Assembly: GCA_003508565.1 (NCBI GenBank)
Contig: DNUI01000029.1
Coordinates: 1-6,050, forward strand
DNA: 6,050 bases
DNA from: Syntrophaceae bacterium
GTDB taxonomy: Bacteria > Desulfobacterota > Syntrophia > Syntrophales > UBA2185
Reading direction: 5' to 3'
A program made the translations under genes and the position numbers. The notes beneath the pieces are model-generated. The model was not told where the DNA came from. It was given only the letters and a program-made list of their open reading frames with translations, and searched no databases. The stretch's first letter is position 1; the number at the start of each line of letters is the position of its first letter. Below are positions 1-5,569 of this stretch, in pieces.

Positions 1-148
1 TCACGGCCGCACCGAAGATGGCAACAATGGTCTTATGAATCTTCTCCGTCACGATCAGGGCGTAGGCAAGAATGAAAATCGATGTCGCGATCCAGAAGGA
101 AGGGCCCATTACTATCTGTGTTGATGCCACGGTAACGTCTTGAACCAT
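1..148 (-). CDS. ArsB/NhaD-type (SLC13 superfamily) permease, N-terminal fragment, copy 1
   Basis: The first 49 codons of a multi-spanning membrane transporter run off the left edge of the window. Reading from 148 gives MVQDVTVASTQIVMGPSFW, then the first hydrophobic helix (IATSIFILAYALIV), a short charged loop (TEKIHK) and the beginning of the second helix (TIVAIFGAA). It is about 91% identical in DNA (13 mismatches in 148 bp) to the start of the complete permease at 1001-2371, so the same function is inferred: an integral-membrane ion transporter of the ArsB/NhaD branch. The ATG lies only 3 bases after the TGA of the upstream CBS gene, and its ribosome binding site (GAGGTG) is made from that gene's last codons, so translation is probably coupled. 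Whether the rest of the gene is intact cannot be seen. Confidence 0.85.
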   Translation of the reverse strand, partial: MVQDVTVASTQIVMGPSFWIATSIFILAYALIVTEKIHKTIVAIFGAAV

Positions 149-151
149 TGC

Positions 152-637
152 TCACCTCAATTTACAACTCTCGTCAAGCATGGCCTGCGTGACGGCAAAA
201 AAAATGTCCCGCAGATAAATCATCCCCACCACTTTCCCCGTCTTATCCACAACGGGCATCTTGCGGACATTGCCTTTCAATATTCGATCGACGCACTCCA
301 TGAGCGGATCGTCTTCCCTCACCGTGATCACCTTCCTGGTCATGAGATCTCCCACCTTCTTGTCCCCCGCCTGGCACGCGAGGGATTCCAGCATCCCATC
401 CCAGGTAAAATCGCCCAGGTTCATCATGGACATGTAGGAGGGATAGACTGCCTTGAGGATATCCGTCATTGAGAGCATACCGACAAGCGCTCCTTGTTCA
501 TTCAGAACGGGCAATCCTATGACACCAAACTGTCCTTCTCCCTGTCTGGCTGTCTTGAGAAGATTTACTGCCTCCTTGAGAGTGCTTTCAGACCTGAGGT
601 AATCATGAATAGGTATCATTATATCTTTTACTTTCAT
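152..637 (-). CDS. Two-CBS-domain protein, copy 1
   Basis: A 161-residue soluble protein made almost entirely of a CBS pair (Bateman module). CBS1 spans roughly residues 5-64 and CBS2 roughly 95-150, joined by a linker (about 65-94) rich in Met, Asp and Trp. CBS1 ends in GMLSMTDI, which carries the S/T-x-x-D signature that in this family often contacts the ribose of an adenine nucleotide. CBS2 has the equivalent Asp in YLRDI but Tyr in place of Ser/Thr. I therefore infer that it senses a nucleotide and regulates the coupled permease; the ligand is unknown. The reading frame stays open up to 877, but I place the start at 637. That ATG follows GGAGG with a 4-base gap, exactly as in the paralogue at 2375-2860; both begin MK(V/A)KD(I/L)MIPIHDYL, and the region upstream is a leader RNA with a terminator. 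About 81% identical to copy 2. Confidence 0.9.
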   Translation of the reverse strand: MKVKDIMIPIHDYLRSESTLKEAVNLLKTARQGEGQFGVIGLPVLNEQGALVGMLSMTDILKAVYPSYMSMMNLGDFTWDGMLESLACQAGDKKVGDLMTRKVITVREDDPLMECVDRILKGNVRKMPVVDKTGKVVGMIYLRDIFFAVTQAMLDESCKLR

Positions 638-680
638 AGAACCTCCATGGAATCCAATGATGGTATCCGGTTGTTTTATC

Positions 681-719
681 GTCCCTGTTGTTCCATGCAT
701 GACATGGAAAGGAAGGGAC
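681..719 (-). promoter_or_regulatory. Long stem-loop in the 5' UTR of CBS copy 1
   Basis: Two nested perfect stems: GTCCCT (681-686) with AGGGAC (714-719), and TTCCATG (691-697) with CATGGAA (703-709). They are separated by a symmetric 4x4 internal loop and closed by a 5-base loop. The structure lies between the leader terminator (745-780) and the CBS start at 637, about 38 bases before the ribosome binding site. There is no T-tract after it, so it is not a terminator. It could stabilise the read-through mRNA or help space it for translation. The other cassette has only a weak, AT-rich imperfect palindrome at a comparable place. Confidence 0.5.
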
Positions 720-744
720 TGAAGTGAGAGAGATGTCAACGCAT

Positions 745-780
745 AAAAAAAGCCGCCAATTGTTTCACAACAGTGGCGGC
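745..780 (-). terminator. Leader intrinsic terminator (attenuator) of cassette copy 1
   Basis: On the minus strand, GCCGCCA (774-780) pairs with TGGCGGC (752-758), with an inner TTGT/ACAA stem (760-763 and 767-770), and is followed directly by seven T (745-751). This is a canonical rho-independent terminator placed 108 bases before the CBS start codon, inside the 5' UTR. Its 5' arm is the last part of the conserved leader motif (GGGCCGCCA). Folding of the upstream RNA would therefore compete with termination. No gene ends just before it apart from the permease at 1001, whose stop is over 200 bases and one promoter away, so attenuation is the better reading. Confidence 0.85.
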
Positions 781-844
781 CCGACCAGCTTGCCTTACCC
801 TCCAGAGAATGTTCCCTGAACCCGCAAAGAATATTTACTTTGCG
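773..844 (-). promoter_or_regulatory. Candidate riboswitch, copy 1 (possibly Na+-I / DUF1646 type)
   Basis: Transcribed right to left, the leader starts with a perfect 7-bp hairpin (CGCAAAG/CTTTGCG, 823-844). A second hairpin follows (TCAGGGA with TCTCTGG, loop ACAT, 802-819), then GAGGGTAAGGCAAGC and TGGTCGGGCCGCCAC. The second hairpin and everything after it recur in front of the other CBS-permease cassette (2990-3041), with base changes that keep the pairing (A-T to G.T, C-G to T.G). The 3' end overlaps the terminator at 745-780, which gives an obvious on-switch: a folded aptamer sequesters GCCGCC and lets polymerase continue. The cation-transport context suggests the Na+-I riboswitch. I am confident of a regulatory RNA, much less so of its family. 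Confidence 0.6.
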
Positions 845-848
845 AATA

Positions 849-877
849 ATACTATATAATGAAACAGTATATGTCAA
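849..877 (-). promoter_or_regulatory. Sigma-70-type promoter of cassette copy 1
   Basis: A perfect -35 TTGACA (872-877) with -10 TAGTAT (849-854) at 17 bp. Shifting two bases gives the better hexamer TATAGT (851-856) at 15 bp. The start of transcription would fall near 842-844, exactly where the leader RNA hairpin begins. The flanks are AT-rich. The same TTGACATATA string begins the promoter of the other cassette (3088-3093), so the promoter was duplicated with the genes. The remainder of this gap (878-1000) shows no gene and no convincing terminator for the permease ending at 1001. Confidence 0.7.
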
Positions 878-1000
878 TTTTTTTCAAACAATGACCCTTC
901 CTTCATCACCAATTCTCAGATTCCAAAGGAAACCGTGTACCATGAGAGTCTTTACAATTACCGCCCTACAAAAGCGAAACGAACAGAGAGAAGATGTACA

Positions 1001-2371
1001 TTATACCTGCAGAACGTAGTACCGCAGCCACACATATATCGTGCTGATAATAACCGTCTGGATCATGAAGGGCACTCCGTAGAGGAGAAACTTTTTGAAC
1101 GAGATGGGATTCCCCGACCTCTCCGCGATGCCGACGACAATGACATTGGCGGAGGCGCCAATGGCCGTTCCGTTCCCTCCGAGACAGGCTCCCAAGGCCA
1201 GCGACCACCACAGGGGCATCAGTTCCGGATGCTGGAGGAGTTCCACGCCCGAAAGGTTCGGCCAGAGCTGTTTTGCCATATCGATGATCAAAGGGTTCAT
1301 CGTTGCCACATAGGGAATATTGTCAACAATCGCCGAGGCAAACGCAGAAAACCACATGACGACCATGCTCGTCGCAAAAAGGTTTCCCTCGGTAAGCGCC
1401 AGCACCTGCAGGGACATCCACTTGATGAGACCGACCTTGATGACACCACCGATAATGATGAACAGCCCTATGAAGAAAAAGAGCGTCGCCCACTCCGCTT
1501 CCGCAAGGATGTGATGGGGTTCTTTCACCCCGGAAACCAGGAGGAGAAGTCCCGCGCCAAACAGGGCAATGGTCGCCGGCTCCAGGTGGAGTATCCCGTG
1601 GAGAACAAAACCGGTCATCGTAACGGCCAAGACAATAAGGGATTTTTTCAGAAGCACCGGGTCTTTAATCGCTTCGCTTTCATCCATGGCCATGATCCGC
1701 TGCCTCAGATCTTCCCTCACCGCGAGCCTCCTCCCAAATACCAGCTTCAGGGTAAAGATATAAACGATCATGGTAATGATAATAACCGGCGTCAGATGGT
1801 AGATGAACGCCATAAAGTCCAGCTGCGCCTTCGAGGCAATCATGATGTTCGGCGGGTCTCCGATGAGGGTTGCCGTCCCGCCGATGTTGGAGGCGAGAAC
1901 CTCCGTGATGAGGTAGGGTATTACATCGAGCTCCAGGGCCTGGCAGATGAGGAGCGTCACCGGTGCAATGAGGAGCACCGTCGTCACATTGTCCAGAAAC
2001 GCCGAGAGCACCGCCGTTACCACCGAGAAGATCGCCATGATCTTGAAAGGCTCCCCCTTCCCCCATTTGGCGCTCTTGATGGCGATGTACTCAAAGATTC
2101 CCGAAGGTTTCATGATGTTGATGATGGTCATCATGCTCACAAGGAGAAAAATCACGTTCCAGTCAACTCCCAGTTCAGTGGAATGAAAGGCGTCCTCCTG
2201 GGTCACAATCCCTATGACAATCATCAGGGCCGCACCGAAGATGGCAACGATGGTCTTATGGATCTTTTCCGAGACAATCAGGGCATAGGCAAGAATAAAA
2301 ATCGATGTCGCGATCCAGAAGGAAGACCCCATTACTATCTGTGTTGATGCTGCGGTAACGTCTTGAACCAT
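1001..2371 (-). CDS. ArsB/NhaD-type (SLC13 / ion transporter superfamily) permease, copy 2
   Basis: A complete 456-residue inner-membrane transporter with about 11-12 hydrophobic segments. It shows the two pseudo-symmetric halves typical of ArsB, NhaD, CitM and P-protein relatives. The first half has AFLDNVTTVLLIAP (124-137) followed by GGTATLIGDPPNIMI (164-178). The second has SAIVDNIPYVATMNP (346-360) followed by GGNGTAIGASANVIVVG (398-414). The paired D-N and G-G-x-x-T motifs form the discontinuous helices around the substrate site in this superfamily. A charged cytoplasmic loop (about 213-243) separates the halves. Substrate cannot be read from sequence: Na+/H+ antiport (NhaD-like), arsenite or carboxylate export are all possible. 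I lean to a cation because of the leader RNA and hppA nearby. The ATG at 2371 sits 3 bases after the CBS stop, with GAGGTG inside the CBS end as ribosome binding site. The paralogue starts identically. Confidence 0.9.
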   Translation of the reverse strand: MVQDVTAASTQIVMGSSFWIATSIFILAYALIVSEKIHKTIVAIFGAALMIVIGIVTQEDAFHSTELGVDWNVIFLLVSMMTIINIMKPSGIFEYIAIKSAKWGKGEPFKIMAIFSVVTAVLSAFLDNVTTVLLIAPVTLLICQALELDVIPYLITEVLASNIGGTATLIGDPPNIMIASKAQLDFMAFIYHLTPVIIITMIVYIFTLKLVFGRRLAVREDLRQRIMAMDESEAIKDPVLLKKSLIVLAVTMTGFVLHGILHLEPATIALFGAGLLLLVSGVKEPHHILAEAEWATLFFFIGLFIIIGGVIKVGLIKWMSLQVLALTEGNLFATSMVVMWFSAFASAIVDNIPYVATMNPLIIDMAKQLWPNLSGVELLQHPELMPLWWSLALGACLGGNGTAIGASANVIVVGIAERSGNPISFKKFLLYGVPFMIQTVIISTIYVWLRYYVLQV

Positions 2372-2374
2372 TGC

Positions 2375-2860
2375 TCACCTCAATTTACAACTCTCGTCAA
2401 GCATGGCCTGCGTGACTGCAAAAAAAATGTCGCGCAGATAAATCATCCCGATTACCGTTCCTCCTTTGTTCAGAACGGGCATCCGCCTGACACGATTTTT
2501 AAGCAAGTTGTCCACGCACTCCATGAGGGGATCGTCTTCCCGAGCCGTGATCACCTTCCTCGTCATTAAATCCCCCACCTTTTTATCTCCCGCCTGGCAC
2601 GCAAGGGACTCCAGCATCCCGTCCCAGGTGAAGTCACCTAAATTCATCATGGACATGTAGGAAGGATAGACCGCCTTAAGAATGTCTGTCATGGAAAGTA
2701 TCCCCACAAGCGTTCTTTTTGCATCGAGTACGGTCAAACCCATAACGCCAACCTGCTGCTCTCCCCGTACGGCAGTCCGGAAAAGATTGACGGCCTCCTT
2801 GAGACTGCTGTCAGGTGTGAGATAATCATGAATGGGAATCATTAAATCTTTTGCTTTCAT
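2375..2860 (-). CDS. Two-CBS-domain protein, copy 2
   Basis: A 161-residue paralogue of the protein at 152-637, same length, 130 of 161 residues identical by my alignment. CBS1 (about 5-64) contains GILSMTDI with the nucleotide-binding-type S-M-T-D; CBS2 (about 95-150) ends GMIYLRDI. Differences cluster in the ligand-proximal parts of CBS1 (residues 15-54) and CBS2 (117-138). Residues 55-105, covering the end of CBS1, the linker and the start of CBS2, are identical, as are the last 24 residues. This suggests the two proteins keep the same contacts, perhaps with the permease or in a dimer, while their sensing pockets may differ. The start at 2860 follows GGAGG with a 4-base gap. It is the first gene of the two-gene operon with the permease at 1001-2371. 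The gene is probably regulatory; no catalytic motif is visible. Confidence 0.9.
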   Translation of the reverse strand: MKAKDLMIPIHDYLTPDSSLKEAVNLFRTAVRGEQQVGVMGLTVLDAKRTLVGILSMTDILKAVYPSYMSMMNLGDFTWDGMLESLACQAGDKKVGDLMTRKVITAREDDPLMECVDNLLKNRVRRMPVLNKGGTVIGMIYLRDIFFAVTQAMLDESCKLR

Positions 2861-2940
2861 ACTGCCTCCAGAAATAAAATCACACTATGTATGATCATTA
2901 TGTAGTTGTTTTTTTGAAAATATAAAGAATGAAAAGGATG

Positions 2941-3009
2941 AAAGTTGGCAGCTTATTAAAAATAAACCGAAATTCGATTTTATTTTGACGTGGCGGCCCG
3001 ACCAACTTT
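2941..3009 (-). promoter_or_regulatory. Alternative pairing / expression platform in leader copy 2
   Basis: AAAGTTGG inside the conserved leader motif (minus strand, 3002-3009) is perfectly complementary to CCAACTTT (2941-2948) about 53 bases downstream. Between them lies an AT-rich hairpin in which AAAATAAA (2979-2986) pairs with TTTATTTT (2959-2966) around a CGA-ATT-TCG tip, followed by a few more T. Unlike copy 1 there is no GCCGCC/GGCGGC terminator. Copy 2 may therefore switch by the 8-bp alternative stem, by the weak AT-rich terminator, or not at all. From 2940 to 2861 the leader is pyrimidine- and AT-rich, with no gene and no other clear signal before the GGAGG of the CBS gene. Confidence 0.4.
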
Positions 3010-3041
3010 GCTTTCCTCCAGAGAATACTCTCTGGACCCTT
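2990..3041 (-). promoter_or_regulatory. Candidate riboswitch, copy 2 (possibly Na+-I / DUF1646 type)
   Basis: On the minus strand the order is AAAGGGTC, a perfect 7-bp hairpin CCAGAGA/TCTCTGG with loop GTAT (3018-3035), AGGAAAGCAAAG and TTGGTCGGGCCGCCAC. Compared with copy 1 (773-819), the hairpin arms differ at two positions, both of which keep a base pair or wobble. The 3' strand TCTCTGGAGG and the end GGTCGGGCCGCCAC are unchanged, although the surrounding leader has lost nearly all similarity. Non-coding sequence conserved this selectively between diverged paralogous operons argues for a structured, functional RNA. The extra 5' hairpin of copy 1 (CGCAAAG/CTTTGCG) has no counterpart here. 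Confidence 0.6.
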
Positions 3042-3064
3042 TGTCAATATCTAATTTGTTAAAA

Positions 3065-3093
3065 ACGATAGATGATTAGATTATATATGTCAA
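3065..3093 (-). promoter_or_regulatory. Sigma-70-type promoter of cassette copy 2
   Basis: Perfect -35 TTGACA (3088-3093), 17-bp spacer, -10 TATCGT (3065-3070, 4 of 6 matches). Transcription would begin near 3058, about 17 bases before the conserved leader RNA. The TTGACATATA start matches the promoter of the other cassette. It lies downstream of the hppA terminator, so this operon has its own promoter and is not read only from hppA. Confidence 0.65.
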
Positions 3094-3134
3094 CTTTATT
3101 GTATGATTTATCTTTTTTTCCCCACTCCTTTTTT

Positions 3135-3161
3135 GCATATACCGGAGGCTCACGGTAATGC
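3135..3161. other. Stem-loop between hppA terminator and cassette 2 promoter
   Basis: GCAT/ATGC and TACCG/CGGTA arms form a 9-bp stem with one bulged T and an 8-base loop. On the plus strand it is followed by four T; on the minus strand by a run of A. It may act as a back-up 3' structure for hppA transcripts, or as a weak terminator for plus-strand transcription, but no plus-strand gene ends here. Function unknown. Confidence 0.35.
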
Positions 3162-3205
3162 TTTTACGCGGGAAGACAGGATGAGCGGGTGCGTATGCAC
3201 AACAA

Positions 3206-3225
3206 GGAGGGGGTATGCCCCCTCC
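3206..3225 (-). terminator. Terminator of hppA
   Basis: A perfect 8-bp GC-rich stem, GGAGGGGG (3206-3213) with CCCCCTCC (3218-3225), and a 4-base loop. It lies 20 bases after the hppA stop codon. The following minus-strand sequence TTGTTGT is a poor T-tract, so release may be leaky or the hairpin may mainly protect the 3' end. A small second hairpin (GTGC/GCAC, 3189-3200) follows. Confidence 0.6.
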
Positions 3226-3244
3226 CTGCTCAGTACGATACGTT

Positions 3245-5296
3245 TTAATAAATCAATTTGTAAATAACCACGATAGCAGGCGCTGTCACCAATGATACGA
3301 CGGACATTAACTTGATCAGGATGTTCATGGAAGGTCCTGTCGTGTCCTTGAAAGGATCGCCTACGGTATCTCCGACCACCGATGCCTTGTGCGGATCAGA
3401 ACCTTTTCCCCCAAGGTTTCCTTTCTCAATGTATTTCTTCGCATTATCCCAGGCACCTCCCGCATTTGCCATGAAAAGACCCAGAACAACACCGGTAAGC
3501 GTGGCCCCTGCCAAAAACCCTCCCAGGGCATGGGGACCTATAAAGATGCCTACCAGCACAGGTGATACAACGGCAGCAATCCCGGGAATGATCATTCTTT
3601 TCAGAGATGCCGTCGTCGCGATATCGACACATCTGTTCGTGTCCGGCGTACCTTTCCCCTCCATGATTCCGGGGATTTCCCGGAATTGCCTCCTGATTTC
3701 ATTCACCATATCGAAGGCCGCGTCGCCTACCGCGGTCATCGTCATGGCGGCGATCATGCATGGCAGTATCCCTCCCAGAAATACACCCGCAATCACATGG
3801 GCTTCCGTAAGGTCGAGGGCGAAATTTTCAAAGCCCGGAAACGTTCGCACAGTCGCTGTGTAGGCGGCGAACATGGCGAGCGCCGTCAACGCCGCCGAAC
3901 CGATGGCAAATCCCTTTCCGATAGCCGCCGTCGTGTTTCCGACTGCATCAAGACCATCCGTAATTTCCCTCGTTTGTTTCGGCATATGAGCCATTTCGGC
4001 AATACCACCCGCGTTATCCGCAATAGGGCCGTAGCTGTCCACGGACATGGTCATGGCCACGGTACCCAGCATGCCTACCCCGGCGATAGCAATACCATAG
4101 ATACCGGCACAGATATAGGAAACCCATATGGCGATAGCAATGAAAAAAACCGGTAAGGCGACACTTTCCATACCCACTGCGACGCCGGCGATGATGTTCG
4201 TTGCCGGGCCGGTCTGCGAGGCCTTTGCGATCCGGACAACGGGGCCGTGAGCCGTGTAGTATTCCGTGATCCCTCCAATGAGCATTCCGACGACAATCCC
4301 CAGGATAACCGCCCAGAAGGCGCCCATTTTGCTGATCATACCGATGCTTTTCAGGTATTCTTCAGACATGCCGCCCGTAGAATATGTTACGACAAAATAG
4401 GAGAAAATGATAAAGAACACTCCCGCGATGTAGAGAGAATTGCTCAGCGCCGCCTGCGGCTTTAAACCTTTCAAAAAGTTAAATAATCCAATACCGATCA
4501 CCGATGAAATCAGCCCGGCCATAATCAGCAGAAGGGGTAAAGACATCCACACCATGTTGTACGCGCCCATTGTCGCACCGATGGCGATGGCCGCGATGAC
4601 GGAACCGCAATAAGATTCATAGAGATCCGCCCCCATGCCGGCGATGTCACCGACGTTATCACCCACATTATCCGCGATGACGCCAGGATTCCTCGGATCG
4701 TCTTCGGGTATGCCCGCTTCTATCTTCCCCACGAGATCAGAACCCACATCTGCTGATTTCGTATAGATACCGCCACCAACACGGGCAAACAGGGCGATGG
4801 AAGAGGCCCCCATGGCAAATCCGTTGATTACCGAGGGATCTTTCCCGGAGAAAAAGTAAAAGAAAATTCCCAGACCGATCAAGCCTAAACTGGCAACAGA
4901 CAATCCCATGACGGACCCACCGAAAAAGGCGACGGTCAATGCCCTGCCCTGCCCGTGTTCTGCAGCTGCATTGGCCGTCCGGGCGTTGGAATAGGTAGCC
5001 GCCTGCATGCCAAACAGTCCCGCCAGCAAAGAACCGATAGCACCTGACACAAAGGCGACCGCAGACATCTTTGTCTCAAGGGAGAAAAAAAGGATGAGGG
5101 CAACAACAATAATAAAAACCGCGATTATTTGATATTCTCTTTTCAGAAATACCATGGCGCCGTCATGGATTTTATTCATGAGTTCCACCATGATTTCATT
5201 TCCCGGGGAGAAGGACATCACATATTTGTAAATCACGAATGCCAGTATCAACCCGAGAACTCCAAGTAGCACAGAATAGTTTACAAGACTTTCCAT
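3245..5296 (-). CDS. hppA: K+-dependent membrane-bound ion-pumping pyrophosphatase
   Basis: A 683-residue polytopic membrane protein (about 16 helices) that couples hydrolysis of cytoplasmic PPi to pumping of H+ and/or Na+ across the membrane. Diagnostic motifs in order: DVGSDLVGKIEAGIPEDDPR (183-202), DNVGDNVGDIAGMGADLYES (209-228), DSYGPIADNAGGIAEMA (420-436), GNTTAAIGKGFAIGSAAL (453-470), and GDTVGDPFKDTTGPSMNILI (642-661); their Asp and Lys residues bind Mg-PPi. Ala457 and Gly460 occupy the positions that are Lys and Thr in K+-independent enzymes, so this is the K+-dependent subfamily. Glu227 (LYESY, helix 6) is in the register found in Na+-pumping and Na+-regulated members rather than the plant-type shift, but that position alone does not settle the ion. 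Length is normal and the gene looks intact. It appears to be transcribed alone from a long leader, with a hairpin after the stop. Confidence 0.97.
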   Translation of the reverse strand: MESLVNYSVLLGVLGLILAFVIYKYVMSFSPGNEIMVELMNKIHDGAMVFLKREYQIIAVFIIVVALILFFSLETKMSAVAFVSGAIGSLLAGLFGMQAATYSNARTANAAAEHGQGRALTVAFFGGSVMGLSVASLGLIGLGIFFYFFSGKDPSVINGFAMGASSIALFARVGGGIYTKSADVGSDLVGKIEAGIPEDDPRNPGVIADNVGDNVGDIAGMGADLYESYCGSVIAAIAIGATMGAYNMVWMSLPLLLIMAGLISSVIGIGLFNFLKGLKPQAALSNSLYIAGVFFIIFSYFVVTYSTGGMSEEYLKSIGMISKMGAFWAVILGIVVGMLIGGITEYYTAHGPVVRIAKASQTGPATNIIAGVAVGMESVALPVFFIAIAIWVSYICAGIYGIAIAGVGMLGTVAMTMSVDSYGPIADNAGGIAEMAHMPKQTREITDGLDAVGNTTAAIGKGFAIGSAALTALAMFAAYTATVRTFPGFENFALDLTEAHVIAGVFLGGILPCMIAAMTMTAVGDAAFDMVNEIRRQFREIPGIMEGKGTPDTNRCVDIATTASLKRMIIPGIAAVVSPVLVGIFIGPHALGGFLAGATLTGVVLGLFMANAGGAWDNAKKYIEKGNLGGKGSDPHKASVVGDTVGDPFKDTTGPSMNILIKLMSVVSLVTAPAIVVIYKLIY

Positions 5297-5316
5297 AACC
5301 TCCTTTATCCCTCCTC
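5297..5316 (-). promoter_or_regulatory. Tandem Shine-Dalgarno sequences of hppA with unusual spacing
   Basis: AGGAGG (5299-5304) ends only 2 bases before the ATG at 5296, and a second GAGGAGG (5310-5316) ends 13 bases before it. Neither has ordinary spacing. No in-frame alternative start near them fits better, and the ATG gives the normal protein length. The two sites may take turns, or the short spacing may lower initiation. Confidence 0.55.
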
Positions 5317-5460
5317 AATACACTTAATTATCTATTGCACAGCTACAGTAAATCATGGTCACCCGAATTCCAGCATAAGAGTATCATTGCGACTGCGTCA
5401 CTTGCCTTTGCAATTATTTTGGTCAACCGTATGCAACGGTATCGGTGCAGTTCAATGAAC

Positions 5461-5507
5461 AAGACCCGACGGAATATCTTACCTGGCCAGTGTGTCGCAT
5501 ATCAGGC
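5461..5507 (-). promoter_or_regulatory. Possible diverged leader-RNA element upstream of hppA
   Basis: Read on the minus strand: a 5-bp hairpin GCCTG/CAGGT (5503-5507 and 5483-5487), directly followed by GGTAAG (minus strand, overlapping the hairpin end), then ATATTCC and GTCGGGTC. The order hairpin, GG(G)(T/A)AAG, short spacer, GTCGGG(C/T)C matches the leaders at 773-819 and 2990-3035. The stem is weaker, and GCCGCC is replaced by TCTTG. No terminator follows; downstream are only small hairpins such as ACCGT/ACGGT (5426-5440). This may be a remnant or a diverged relative of the riboswitch, or chance. Confidence 0.25.
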
Positions 5508-5569
5508 ATACTTTTCGGGAGTGAGATGAACAGTGTAGCCGCTATGTCCAGCCCGGTTGCAATAATGAT

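Larger units (their letters stand above)
1..3093. repeat. Tandem duplication of a promoter-leader-CBS-permease cassette
   Basis: Two direct copies with a period of 2223 bp: 1-877 (incomplete on the left) and 1001-3093. Each copy has the same order of TTGACA promoter, leader RNA motif, CBS gene and permease, with identical gene lengths and a 3-base intergenic gap. The permease start is about 91% identical in DNA and the CBS proteins are about 81% identical. Leaders are unlike each other except for the structured motif and promoter. The duplication is therefore old, and both copies look intact as far as visible. Confidence 0.9.

Noticed and set aside
734..739. TTGACA just after the leader terminator, as a second promoter for CBS copy 1
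   Set aside because: No -10-like hexamer lies 15-19 bases downstream; the sequence there is CT-rich.
638..877. N-terminal extension of CBS copy 1 (open frame to 877, giving 241 residues)
   Set aside because: The extension runs through the leader RNA, its terminator and the -35 box, has no CBS-like content, and the paralogue has no such extension. The ATG at 637 has GGAGG in front and matches the paralogue start.
935..2347. 470-codon plus-strand open frame
   Set aside because: It is antisense to the permease. Its translation is low-complexity, rich in His, Arg and Asp with no recognisable domain, as expected from the complement of a hydrophobic membrane protein.
2884..2906. AT-rich palindrome before CBS copy 2
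   Set aside because: The pairing is broken by several mismatches and the only uninterrupted core is the loopless ATGATCAT; too weak to call an operator or terminator.
5372..5415. GEMM (c-di-GMP) riboswitch-like string (GCAAAGGCAAGTGACGCAG) in the hppA leader
   Set aside because: Only short strings resemble the motif. The required stems, GAAA tetraloop and receptor do not form.
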